A DNA stretch of 64,000 bases from Nansenia antarctica (GCA_963989245.1 OZ022340.1:34279710-34343709); one strand, 5' to 3'. Positions 21,925 to 31,803 are shown, numbered from the stretch's first letter. A program made the numbers and translations. Notes: generated by a model from the letters alone, not told the origin.

Positions 21925-23241
21925 TTAATAGTAATCAACAAAAACCTGTCTGCGATGGGACACTTCAATCATACTATCATATACCGCATAAATTATTAGA
22001 TTGATGGTATTAGGCAGCGGGGTCCTGAAACGTGTCTCCAGGCGTATGTTACCACTCTTGATCAATGATAGATGCTGACTATTATCCTTGTCAGGTGTCA
22101 GATTAAATGCATAAAGAGTGTACCCTCTCAGGAAATCGTTACGATCAATGGCCATAGCACTGTTCTTTAAATGTCTCCCTGTTGATAACACCAGTTGATA
22201 GAATTCACGAGTCACGCAACCATTAGGGAAGTCCGGTTGTAATGGTTTGGTGGGGAACTGGACACCGTCAACATATATTGCCAGATATTCTAGATTATAA
22301 TTCTTAAAATTGAATGGGTTCTTGCCATAGTCGCCCGTAAAAGAGTCATTATCAACCATCGCTACCACCACAGACTTGGGTAGGGTTCCTAGAAACAGAT
22401 TTTCATGGTTTGACACTCTTGAGCCCGCTGGAATGGAAAAATTCTTAAGGGTGACACGGTCCAGGGGGTATTTGGCAGTGTTCGTTAGCAGTATCTGTGC
22501 ATGTCCTAAGCGTACGGCCGGTGACAATGAAACTTTCTTGACAAATAAGGACGCAGAGATAAGATTCACTTTGTACAACTCATTGTCCGCAGCATCACGC
22601 ATCAGACAGAATGCATCCTTTGCTCTAGTCATACGGATTTTAATATCAACACCGTTCAGCATTAACTTTTCCTGAAAAAACATGTCACTGTGTATGGGGG
22701 CCATGAGCTCCACCGTGCCACTCAGAGCTGTGTATCTCTGTCTGGCTGTTAAACCATCATTAGCCCCGTCTACAGCGTTTAACACATCCATGTGTCCAGC
22801 TGTATCCTTGTAAAAAAGCCCTGTAGAGAATGATGACTTTAATGTCTCCATGTCGTAATTTAGCAAGCATTCTATAAGACAGCGGTAGGGATACGTGTTG
22901 CTGCTCTGTGAAATTAGTCGATCGCCTAGTGATATGTCAACCTGTGAAAATATTGTAGCTCCAGGATAGTTGATCAGTCCTACTTTAGCGTTAGCACCTA
23001 TGGCGGTCCCATCTGCTTTAACAATTTGCAGTCGTGTAAACAGCATGGTATTGTTTAAATCAATGTAATCGCCGCCTGATCCAGCTATATAAAACTCCAA
23101 TGGCCCTGTGGGAGTTATCGCTGATATAGGTGGAATTTCAACATATGTCGATTTCTCTATAGCTGTCTGTGTTAACGGTATCGTAAAAAGATCTAATTCG
23201 GATTTGATGCACTCCCCACTTAGACTACGTAGCAACGCCAT
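21925..23241 (-). CDS. major capsid protein (Polinton PY/hexon-like), copy A
   Basis: 438 residues from ATG 23,241, uninterrupted. The N-terminus (CIKSELDLFTIPLTQTAIEK) and blocks such as NTMLFTRLQIVKADG, LFYKDTAGHMD, NPFNFKNYNLEYLAIYVDG and YTLYAFNLTPD place it with the F54H12.2-like family, the Polinton PY/adintovirus major capsid proteins with a double jelly-roll fold. About 440 residues is usual for the family. It differs from copy B at three residues (5, 250 and 397 by my count). Conservation of this long frame in both copies contrasts with the broken integrase. Confidence 0.88.
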   Translation of the reverse strand: MALLRSLSGECIKSELDLFTIPLTQTAIEKSTYVEIPPISAITPTGPLEFYIAGSGGDYIDLNNTMLFTRLQIVKADGTAIGANAKVGLINYPGATIFSQVDISLGDRLISQSSNTYPYRCLIECLLNYDMETLKSSFSTGLFYKDTAGHMDVLNAVDGANDGLTARQRYTALSGTVELMAPIHSDMFFQEKLMLNGVDIKIRMTRAKDAFCLMRDAADNELYKVNLISASLFVKKVSLSPAVRLGHAQILLTNTAKYPLDRVTLKNFSIPAGSRVSNHENLFLGTLPKSVVVAMVDNDSFTGDYGKNPFNFKNYNLEYLAIYVDGVQFPTKPLQPDFPNGCVTREFYQLVLSTGRHLKNSAMAIDRNDFLRGYTLYAFNLTPDKDNSQHLSLIKSGNIRLETRFRTPLPNTINLIIYAVYDSMIEVSHRRQVFVDYY

Positions 23242-23243
23242 CT

Positions 23244-23693
23244 TTAGAATATGTAGTTTGCTCCTCCGTCGAGTGTTCTGACCTGTCGCCTGTGTTCACT
23301 TTTAACAACTGCCCTCACACTCCTTGTAACAGCCTTTTTCCTCTTCTTTGGACGGGAACCTGGAGGCCCTTGCGGCACCGCCCTGCGCTTGGCTGCTCTC
23401 TTACGCTTCATCACAACCAACCCAGAACCATCCTGTCTACCCCCTGCTCTGGACATTACTTTTGCGATCACGTCTGACGCTATACTCTTTGCAACATTCT
23501 TGAGGTGTGGTTTGGCTATGTTGAACCCCTGTTTGAATAACGGAGCTGCGAATCTACCTCGAAATATACCCCCTAAACCAGCTCCATGCATCACAACACT
23601 CCCTGAAAACCCCGGTATACCATTACCAGCCTGTGCTTTGTAATAATCTATGTACCGGTTGGGGCTAGGGTCGAAATTGCTGTAAAGGGCCAT
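23244..23693 (-). CDS. basic core/pVI-like minor virion protein, copy A
   Basis: 149 residues from ATG 23,693, ending 2 bp before the major capsid ATG. The middle is Gly-rich and amphipathic (GIPGFSGSVVMHGAGLGG), followed by strongly basic clusters (MKRKRAAKRRAVP; RPKKRKKAVTRSVR). Position between penton and major capsid genes, and this composition, fit the adenovirus pVI/pX-like virion proteins of adintoviruses. Copy B has two extra residues after GIFRGRF. Likely DNA- or membrane-associated; inferred from composition and context. Confidence 0.7.
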   Translation of the reverse strand: MALYSNFDPSPNRYIDYYKAQAGNGIPGFSGSVVMHGAGLGGIFRGRFAAPLFKQGFNIAKPHLKNVAKSIASDVIAKVMSRAGGRQDGSGLVVMKRKRAAKRRAVPQGPPGSRPKKRKKAVTRSVRAVVKSEHRRQVRTLDGGANYIF

Positions 23694-23728
23694 GGTGTAG
23701 CAGTAGTGGCGCTAGTCTTTTAGACGTC

Positions 23729-24546
23729 TTACACTCTAGCCTTCACTCTTCTGAAATGAAGCTTTGCAACAACTTTACCGTATTTAAAAGGCACACACGC
23801 GTTCTGATCTGTCTTGACCTCTATAACGATATCTGTGATGTGTCCTTTTGTTACAGGCACATAGTGGGCCCTGTCGTGATTGTAACAATCTCTTGATCCT
23901 TTCCTGTCATATGTACACATCTCAATAACTGGACGTAGTGATCCCCAACGATTTGGTGATTAATTATATCCGTGTAAACATATAGAGTGTAGAATCCTCC
24001 ATAAATATCTGCAGGGCGGTGTGCATATATCTTGGTCTGGTTCAAATCTAAAACTTCTTCAGCCAATACATTCTTACCCATAGAACCTCTAGTCGAATCC
24101 AACACTCCATATTCCCCATCATTAATACCATCCGTGTATGATCCTAGTATTAGAGCTAATCTCCCTCTGAATTTTATAGTGTATAAATCCTCCACAGTCA
24201 TGAACACCTTGTGTTTTATGGAGCAATAACCGAATATGATGTTGTGTGGTTCTAACACTCTGTCAATCTCTGCTACAAGCTCTGACATCTTTGAGTAGAA
24301 ACCTTCACGTATCTGTAACGTCAGTCGCAATGACCTGTTATCTGTTAACTCTAAAAAAGTGTCTTCAACTGTAAATGTCTGCCATGTTCTAGGGTATTGG
24401 AATTCTATTAATCCCACTTGCCATTCGCCTTTTAGTATTAAAGGTTTAGAAATATGTGTCCTATAGTTCGAAATCTTGTTTTCGGGATATACCTTCTGAG
24501 AGGCATTGCAAGGTAATGTCATGTAAAACTCTTCACTCTCAGCCAT
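23729..24546 (-). pseudogene. penton-like minor capsid protein (Polinton PX), frameshifted, copy A
   Basis: ATG at 24,546 (MAESEEFYMTLPCNAS). The N-terminal jelly-roll region has LKGEWQVGLIEFQYPRTW, typical of Polinton PX/adintovirus penton-like proteins. The frame shifts between about 23,960 and 23,930; the conserved C-terminus (HYVPVTKGHITDIVIEV, then PFKYGKVVAKLHFR) continues in the -1 frame to 23,729. No canonical slippery heptamer lies at the crossing. The same break is in copy B, so it predates the tandem duplication. The original frame ends early at 23,851. Confidence 0.82.
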
Positions 24547-25286
24547 GACTCTACAGAACACCTTCACACACTATGTGTTATGAGCTCTCTCGACTGAAAC
24601 CCCACACCCGTTTATATATTGGTGACGTCGCATTCACGAACCCACGAATTGAACTTCGGGGGCCAGCCGAGCCACTTGACCATTACCATGCACACGCCCC
24701 TCTGCTTCTTTCGACGTAACACCTTCTCGACCTTAAACGCCTTGTCGCTGTCTATCTTGATTTTCTGTAACTCGGCCTCATAAAACGACCCGTCGATAAA
24801 TTCACCGTCATAATCTTTCAATTTGTAAACAGGTGGTATCCTAGCTATCCTTTTTTCTATTGTAAAAAAAACTCTCGGGTGAATGTCTCTTCATAAGCCT
24901 TTTCAAAAAAAACTCGCATTTTAGACACCCTCACTGTGTCCTCCAAATTATATTTAAAAACAGGATTTTGAGTTACGAATGTCATCCCCCCATACAACGT
25001 TTTAAAAACCAATGTTTCGTTTTCGGTACAAACGTCGATAGGCCTCATTTTAATAGAACGATGGTACGATGTATTGTATGAGCCCACCAAATCCTGCAGA
25101 ACATCTATGTATCTTTTAGAATTAGCATAGGTCAAAAACCTCCACATTCGACCCTTAATAGTTCTGTTAAAACCAGTGGCGGCTGGTGCTAAACATTTTG
25201 GGTGGGGCACAGGTTATGGGGGCATGCTCCACGGGGAAGAATATCAACTTTAAAATCTGGATTTACAGTCGATTTTAGCATGAGAA

Positions 25287-26029
25287 TAGCTCTACCCCCC
25301 TGTACAGACCTCGCCATCCCCTCTACCCCCCTGTACAGACCTCTTCATCCCCTCTACCCACCTCTACAGACCTCTTCATCCCCTCTACCCCCCTGTACAG
25401 ACCTCTTCATCCCCTCTACCCACCTCTACAGACCTCTTCATCACCTCTACCCACCTCTACATCTCCTCTACCCACCTCTACAGACCTCTCCATCCCCTCT
25501 ACCCCCTGTACAGACCTCTCCATCCCCTCTACCCCCCTGTACATACCTCCTCATCCCCCCTACCCCCCTGTACAGACCTCTTCATCCCCTCTACCCCCCT
25601 GTACATACCTCCTCATCCCCCCTACCCCCCTGTACAGACCTCTCCATCCCCTCTACCCCCCTGTACAGACCTCTTCATCCCCTCTACCCCCCTGTACAGA
25701 CCTCTTCATCCCCTCTACCCCCCTGTACAGACCTCTTCATCCCCCCTACCCACCTCTACAGACCTCTTCATCCCCCCTACCCACCTCTACAGACCTCTTC
25801 ATCCCCCCTACCCACCTCTACATACCTCCTCATCCCCCCTACCCCCCTGTACAGACCTCTCCATCCCCTCTACCCCCCCTGTACAGACCTCTCCATCCCC
25901 TCTACCCCCCTGTACAGACCTCTTCATCCCCTCTACCCCCCTGTACAGACCTCTTTATCCCCTCTACCCCCCTGTACAGACCTCTTCATCCCCCCTACCC
26001 CCCTGTACAGACCTCTTCATCCCCTCTAG
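25287..26029. repeat. about 30-bp minisatellite (CCCCTCTACCCCCCTGTACAGACCTC type)
   Basis: About 24 units alternate between CCCCTGTACAGACCTC and CCACCTCTACAGACCTC variants with ATCCCC spacers. The plus-strand reading gives a long PLYRPLHPLYPP repeat with no start context or homology. It is treated as non-coding. Confidence 0.95.
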
Positions 26030-26039
26030 TGAGTGTGTG

Positions 26040-26042
<3 letters not shown>

Positions 26043-26110
<68 letters not shown>

Positions 26111-26146
26111 GTGCGTGTGTGCGTGTGTGCGTGTGTGTGTGCGTGT
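26043..26146. repeat. (GT)n microsatellite
   Basis: About 50 GT units with GC variants near the 3' end, inside the hAT-type insertion. Confidence 0.95.
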
Positions 26147-26399
26147 GCTGAATACATAAACAAACAAGCTAAAAGACGACAATAGAAAACGTACCATGCT
26201 GACGATATTACTAAATGTTTGAAGTAGCTTTTATCTTAGCTGACTCTCTTACCTTCAGGTCGAGTTTGTGTATTCTGGCTTCGCAAAACACCAACAGTAG
26301 CAGCCTAACAGCCGCGGAGATTGCGCGGAGATTGCGCGGAGATTGCGACCACAAACGAAGTTTGACTTCGGTAATAGTTCCAGTTGTAATATCCTCAAG

Positions 26400-26902
26400 C
26401 AGGGGAGGCTGGCTCCTCACCAAAGGGAGAAGAGAGAGATTTTTTTTCTATGACTTCTAGACAGTGTTGCTTCTGAATATCATAGTCCAATCAGCTAGTG
26501 TTCTGTGGCGTATATCATAGTCCAATCAGCTAGTGTTCTGTGGAGTATGTTCCAATCAGCTTCAAGTCCCGCCCCTTTCGGTGCATGTCCCAAAACCCCA
26601 TAGACAATTGACCGAATGGCCTGAAGTTACCAAAATAGATTTTACATGCAAGTCTACGAGAACAGCCTAGTGCAACTTCGAGTAGACTGAAAGTTGCCCC
26701 GAAAGGGGCGGGACTTGAAGCTGATTGGAACATACTCCACAGAACACTAGCTGATTGGACTATGATATACTCCACAGAACACTAGCTGATTGGACTATGA
26801 TATTCAGAAGCAACACTGTCTAGAAGTCATAGAAAAAAAATCTCTCTCTTCTCCCTTTGGTGGGGCATTGCCCAATTGCACCTAATGAACCAGCCTCCCC
26901 TG
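26400..26902. repeat. long palindrome at the hAT right end
   Basis: Left arm 26,400-26,582 begins CAGGGGAGGCTGGCTCC; the inverted right arm, 26,697-26,902, ends ACCAGCCTCCCCTG. Each arm holds a doubled TCATAGTCCAATCAGCTAG block. The spacer is about 115 bp. The palindrome's outer edge equals the element's right end, so it looks like a foldback end nested in, or forming part of, the hAT-type element. Confidence 0.85.
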
Positions 26903-27524
26903 GTTAAAACGCTCCACCACACTAGCCTTCAACTCACTCGACGTAGCATAATGGTGTATATCATACTTGTTTGTTAATTTGTGAAATGTTGAGTTGAAAA
27001 ACTCAGCCCCCTTGTCTGTTTGTAATTTCAGAGGGCTTGTTCCACATTCCAAAATATTTGTAAAACCTTGGGCGACAGCCCCAGCAGTCTTATTCTTTAA
27101 TGGAATGCACCAGGCAAACTTGCTAAATACATCGATACATGTCAGTATAAATCTGACTCCGTCATTATAACGCCATATCGACCAAATCAGCCTGATATTG
27201 TCTATCCTTTCCATAGGCTAACACCTTATTCCTCAGGAAAATAGTTCGTGTAGGCTTGTGTAATGAATAAGTGTCCTCCCCACATAACCACTCTGTTGCT
27301 TCATCACTCTTTAAAACCAATCCTGTAGCTTCACGGACACCACGTTTTAATCGAGATTCTCCCCCAAAACACCCCGTAGAAGTAGGGTCGTTATATGTAT
27401 CCTTCATACTGGTCCCCATGGTCTGTATGTACATCTATCACAACTCAGCACACTTAATGAAAAGAGTTGTGTTTTGTCCCAATGTTTTTATTTCAACAGA
27501 GAGCATAGCCACACTTATTTACAA

Positions 27525-27956
27525 TCACACTGCATCTAGGAACTGTAGAAAAAACACACAAGTTGCGATGTCGTCGTTAACCAAGAACCCAGCAAGATCG
27601 TCGACGACCTCTGTGACATTGACACATTCATTTTTAGACAGTCTTAACACACAAACATCTGTCACATAGGTACAAAGCCCCACAATACGCCCCACATTGT
27701 TACATTTGCCATAAGATTTTAACAATTTTGTAACTAGCAAACCACAAGGTTTTGCGTCACAAAGCTCCACCATCCGCTCCCACTCGTCACATTTTCCTCT
27801 AATTTCAGCCATGGTTTTTTTAAGTTTAGAAAGTCTCTTTCTAACAACAATATTCGTTGGATCATCTGTGATGACACAGCATAGCAACATTGATAAATCA
27901 AACTTCATGCTCTGCGCATCATAGGTCTTCAGATAGCTCATTAAACAACCCCCCAT
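27525..27956 (-). CDS. possible Bcl-2-like protein of the element, copy A
   Basis: 143 residues from ATG 27,956, uninterrupted. The segment NNVGRIVGLCTYVTDVCV resembles a Bcl-2 BH1 region (N-x-GRIV core). The C-terminal LVNDDIATCVFFLQFLD resembles the helix around BH2, though the usual Trp is absent. The size suits a viral Bcl-2 core without a membrane anchor. No clear BH3 is seen. If correct, the product would act against host apoptosis. It is downstream of the terminal gene and upstream of integrase on the same strand; AATAAA on this strand follows at about 27,490. Identification is by motif reading only. Confidence 0.5.
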   Translation of the reverse strand: MGGCLMSYLKTYDAQSMKFDLSMLLCCVITDDPTNIVVRKRLSKLKKTMAEIRGKCDEWERMVELCDAKPCGLLVTKLLKSYGKCNNVGRIVGLCTYVTDVCVLRLSKNECVNVTEVVDDLAGFLVNDDIATCVFFLQFLDAV

Positions 27957-27964
27957 TGTGTCTG

Positions 27965-28780
27965 TCAGATGTTATCTCTCCAGAGGTCTAATGCGTCTCT
28001 GACGCTTTTATCACAGTCTGGCTTAATAAGACATTCGCACATCTGGTGCAATTGCGCACATATGAATTTCACTAACTCCAGCTCAAATAGTATGGACTCC
28101 ACAACTCCACGTACCACTAGGGGGTCGACATGCAAATCGTGCGCTTTCAGGACATGTTGCAGAACGCTGTCCATCGAGCCATCTTCATTCGATCGGTGTA
28201 GGCCTAAACGATCTTGTATGTATCCAATGTTCATCTCGTAATAGTACACACATGGTTCATATAAACAGGCATGATGTTTCTGGCTGGGGTGGTTAATTTC
28301 ACAACCATAACAGCTTTTTGCTACTTTTGCTCCAACGATATTCTCCAATATACGACAAACAGTAGCCTTGATAAGTCTGTAACCCAGAGCTGTCACACTG
28401 CTGGAGAACTTCGGACCCCCCGAAAGATCCACCAGCGTCTCCCACTCGGCTCCCGTGGCGAAGTCGTCCATGATCACTGGTTGTGGCTCTAAACTCTCTT
28501 TAGAGCTTGCAGGGTATGAGAGTACAAACAATCCATTCAATCCGCTGGCTTCACTCACACCGGCTTCTTCAGTTATAAAATGATCTGGAACTCCACAATC
28601 AACGTCCATAGCACACTCATCGAAAAGTGCAAACAGTCCATTCGATCCTCTGGCTTCACCCACACCGGATTCTTTATTTATAAAACGTTCTGGAACTTCA
28701 CAACAGTCGTCCACCTCACACTCTTCGAAAAAAGGCTGAGGGACACCCCTTACAGAGCTCTTCTTATAAACTCGACTCAT
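27965..28780 (-). CDS. right-terminal element protein with internal repeat and Cys/His motif, copy A
   Basis: 271 residues from ATG 28,780 (MSRVYKKSS; the frame is open 63 bases further up only to a GTG). Residues about 18-53 and 54-88 are an internal duplication: FEECEVDDCCEVPERFINKE...GSNGLFAL against FDECAMDVDCGVPDHFITEE...GLNGLFVL. The C-terminal half has CYGCEINHPSQKHHACL, a possible metal-binding motif, with more cysteines after it. No family assigned. It is the first gene inside the right terminal repeat, so probably expressed early from the TIR promoter. It ends 8 bp before the Bcl-2-like ATG. Confidence 0.75.
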   Translation of the reverse strand: MSRVYKKSSVRGVPQPFFEECEVDDCCEVPERFINKESGVGEARGSNGLFALFDECAMDVDCGVPDHFITEEAGVSEASGLNGLFVLSYPASSKESLEPQPVIMDDFATGAEWETLVDLSGGPKFSSSVTALGYRLIKATVCRILENIVGAKVAKSCYGCEINHPSQKHHACLYEPCVYYYEMNIGYIQDRLGLHRSNEDGSMDSVLQHVLKAHDLHVDPLVVRGVVESILFELELVKFICAQLHQMCECLIKPDCDKSVRDALDLWRDNI

Positions 28781-28830
28781 TGTTGCGCCTAGTCCTTTCA
28801 AGAAAGATAACTGACCCCTAACACAAAATG

Positions 28831-29057
28831 TATTTAAACACATTTCAACCCTTGGCTAGTCATTTGGGGCAACCCCTCCTAAACACCTACGTCAACTTTC
28901 GTTTTGGCCCACCCCTCCGTTTGGGGGGTGTGTTCTGAACAAATGGCGTGGGGAAATAAACCCTCAAAGGGGGGGCAAATAAACCCCCCCTTCTGTAAAA
29001 GATCAATACCTTTTATGACCCCCCCCCAGAAAAAAGATCAAAGGAATCGAGATCAAA
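28831..29057 (-). repeat. internal right terminal repeat, truncated
   Basis: This is the right terminal repeat of copy A, inverse of 14,554-14,807, missing its outermost 24 bp (compare 40,151-40,174). It ends GAGATCAAA and joins directly to sequence equal to 16,909 onward. This is the tandem duplication junction, with an AAA microhomology. Confidence 0.9.
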
Positions 29058-29270
29058 ATGCCACAGCCCATATCCAACTTTTTAGGCCTACTGTAGCCAT
29101 ATTACCCCTCCCCCTACCCCACCCCACAAAGAGAAAGTTTCTCACTCATAGGGGAATGACTGCTGTTTATAATTTAGCTGGGTTTAAACCTTGATTGTGA
29201 AGTGAATAATGATAGCAATAATGGTTATTTGATACTATAATACAAATATTATTGTCATGATCTTTTTCAG

Positions 29271-31054
29271 GATGTAAGAGAAAATATGTGAGCGAATCAA
29301 AATCAGACTCAGGCGAGGAGGAGGCAGAAGCAGGTTTGAATACTGTTTTGGTCTGGAAAATGCGCTTTCTAAAATGGAGTGTCCTACCCAAGTTTTCATA
29401 TAAGCATGTTGTTACTGGCCAGGGGTGTTCTCGGGGGGGGTGGGCTGATTTTCGAGAGATTCTCCATGCCTAATGTATACAGTATGAGCTGAATACACCT
29501 TTAATGTTTTGTTTTTAAGGTCCAGAAAAGAGGCGGGATAAAAGCTACAAGGTATGGAGTAGTGTGTGATCTTTTCAGTAATAAAACAACTATTGGCTAA
29601 AATCCCTTAACATTTACACGATATGTCTGTTTTACCTATTATGTTTGAATGACAGAAAATAAAAATGTATTGTTAATTTATTTATTCCATCATCTCAGGA
29701 GAATTCATCTTCCTTTGAACCCCCGTGCTCCTCCAACTCTTGGGTAACTGTTTTATCCTTTACTCACTTAACTTGTGTGAGAGAGTCAAGTGTCAAATGT
29801 ACATATTGGTTTGATACTGCTTTGACAGAAGCCCTTCCCCCTTTTTGTGTTGTCCAAATAAGCATTGCAGATCTGAAGAGCTCGGGACTCTGCAGTAAAG
29901 CAATTAAAGGAAAAGTGATTAAAAAATCTCAGCTGATGCACGACACAAAGGAAGAAAAAAAAAATGGTTCGTTTCTACATGGGTCTGGCTGATGACACAA
30001 CAAGTATCAAAGTTTGTGTATATGGGGATGAGAGATATGGAACCTTTCAAGAGGGGAGCTCTTATCTTCTAGACGGCCTCAGTGAGGGTCGCGGTATGGT
30101 GATGCTCACACGAAGTGCCACGGTCTCAAAAACAAGACAAGTCAATGTTCCTCAGAGACTGGAAATGGAGGCAAGGATGCTCATTGAACCACCCCAAGAT
30201 CCAGTCTGCTCCATAGCTGATGCCAAGTCGTCACCAGATGGTTCTGAGATGAGCATTGAGGGAACTATAATTGCAGTGAGTTGCCATACCTTTTTCAAGA
30301 CCTTCACATAACTATTTGTTCAGTGTTTCCTGGTTACCTATACCCTCTGTTTTTGCTCAGATGCCCCCAGTGAATAAAGGGAAGGTGAAATGGCAGAGGG
30401 CCAAGACTCCACAGCGCATTTTAACCTTACAGGACGAGACGGGGTCTATCGAGGTCTGTCTCTGGAATGAGAAGGCTCTCAGTTGTCGTGCATCCGTTGG
30501 AAATACAGTCAGGGTGACCAATGTGAAATCCAAAGGGTACCACAACATAATTTCTCTCAACTCAACTTACAAAACCAGGGTTGATACGGTGGGTAACTTT
30601 TGAATCATTATGCAGTGTCCCATTCCATCTATGCAATGCCATTTGGTGAACTGCTTTTTTCAGAGACTGCTTGCTATAGTTTGAGACGTAACCCTAAATC
30701 CTGAAGTGTGTGCTGTCTGTGTGTGTCTGTGTGTCTGTCTGGTGTCTGGTCTGTGTGTCTGTCTGTGTGTGTGTCTGTCTGTATATGTTTCTTTGTGTGT
30801 AGGTCCAAGCTGCTACCCTGGAGACTGTGAAGCTGTCTATACAAGGGATTCAAAAGTCCAGCAAGATGGAAGTGACTCTGTCGGCAGAGACGGATGGAAA
30901 ACTGAAGACATTCACTGTGGCATCCAAGCTCCTGGCACAGGCCTGCGCTATTAAACTGGATGGAGCTTTCGAGGAGACACTCCTTGATATGTTGCCGGTC
31001 AACGTAGAGGCAGACATACAAGGGAATACGATTAAAACCTTAAAAAAGATGTAA
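29271..31054 (+). pseudogene. OB-fold gene, copy B, lacks promoter and exons 1-2
   Basis: Exons 3-8 match copy A: 29,271-29,333, then onward to the final exon ending TAA 31,054, with the same splice sites. The A run in exon 6 has 10 bases here against 11 in copy A, and neither keeps phase. Without the TATA box and first two exons it should not be expressed as the same protein. An internal ATG just after the A run could give the OB-fold part alone. Confidence 0.75.
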
Positions 31055-31504
31055 CCAACCTGAATGATTCATGGTGGGTTAAATCATGGCGGGGAAGAAT
31101 TAATTTGAATTGTTTGCTATCATTTCCTTTCCTTATCAATTTTTTCTTGTGATGTCGATTTACATGTTAACTGTAAGCCTATCTTTCCTAAAAAAAATAA
31201 AAAAAAATAACATGTCCCCGTGTATAGTGAAAATGTTACTTAACGAGTTGAATTTGAGTGTTGTTATTGACATGTTTTAATTATGCCCATGGAGAGTAGA
31301 AACTGTCATGGATGGGGTACCGCATGAAACAATAGAGCTAGTCAAGTATAACATGTAAATATATGGAGCGTCGCTTTAGGTTTCCTCTACTAGGAGCGAG
31401 TAGGACAACAGATGCCTTCTTTTCTTCTTTTCTATAAGCTTCAAAGGAGCAGCGGAGGAGGTTGAGTAAGAGACACATAGTAGTCTGTGTTTTCAGTGTC
31501 TCAC

Positions 31505-31803
31505 ATAGTGTCCCAGGTGTCCCAGGTGTCTCAGGTGTCTCAGTGTCTCAGTGTCTCACATAGCGTCTCAGGTGCCCCAGGTGTCCCAGGTGTCTCAGGT
31601 GTCCCAGGTGTCCCAGGTGTCTCACATAGTGTCTCAGGTGTCTCAGTGTCCCAGTGTCTCACATAGTGTCTCAGGTGTCCCAGGTGTCCCAGGTGTCCCA
31701 GGTGCCCCAGGTGTCTCACATAGTGTCTCAGGTGTCTCAGTGTCTCAGTGTCTCACATAGTGTCTCAGGTGTCCCAGGTGTCCCAGGTGTCTCAGGTGTC
31801 TCA
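31505..31803. repeat. 9-bp minisatellite, copy B
   Basis: The same GTGTC(C/T)CAG array as 19,360-19,650, with one unit more (9 bp). It fills the place of the ATPase N-terminus, so the replacement predates the tandem duplication. Confidence 0.93.

Larger units (their letters stand above)
25174..26902. mobile_element. hAT-type insertion in the copy A integrase gene, 1.7 kb
   Basis: Ends are CAGTGGCGGCTGGT and ACCAGCCTCCCCTG (imperfect inverted repeats). They are flanked by an exact 8-bp duplication GTTAAAAC (25,166-25,173; 26,903-26,910), the hAT hallmark. Copy B carries the empty site with a single GTTAAAAC, so the insertion followed the tandem duplication. No transposase ORF. The body is a minisatellite, a TG tract and a 500-bp palindrome. 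Confidence 0.93.
24612..27419 (-). pseudogene. retrovirus-type integrase with chromodomain, copy A, interrupted
   Basis: ATG at 27,419. The rve integrase core keeps its three acidic residues in pieces: QADLVDM, LQTDKGAEFFN, and VVERFN split by the insertion. Next come SKRYIDVLQDLVGSYNTSYHRS and, in the -1 frame, a chromodomain (FKVEKVLRRKKQRG, then VKWLGWPPKFNSWV) ending at 24,612. This architecture is the Polinton signature. Breaks: a hAT element (25,174-26,902); an 11-bp deletion near 27,166 that puts a stop after VDMAL; and the frame change at 24,857-24,872. The last has a T8A tract with UUUUUUA in the phase needed for -1 frameshifting. Copy A cannot make a full protein. Confidence 0.9.

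Noticed and set aside
23900..23960. Programmed frameshift in the penton-like gene
   Set aside because: No X XXY YYZ heptamer lies in the overlap of the two frames. An inherited indel explains it better.
25202..26029. A 275-codon plus-strand frame rich in Pro/Leu/Tyr
   Set aside because: It is the translation of a roughly 30-bp minisatellite within a hAT insertion; the repeats alone keep it open. No homology, start context or domain.
25287..26029. Regular repeats that could look like a CRISPR array
   Set aside because: Units are contiguous with no unique spacers, the context is eukaryotic, and no cas genes are present. It is a minisatellite. The same applies to the arrays at 361-480, 9393 and 59,082.
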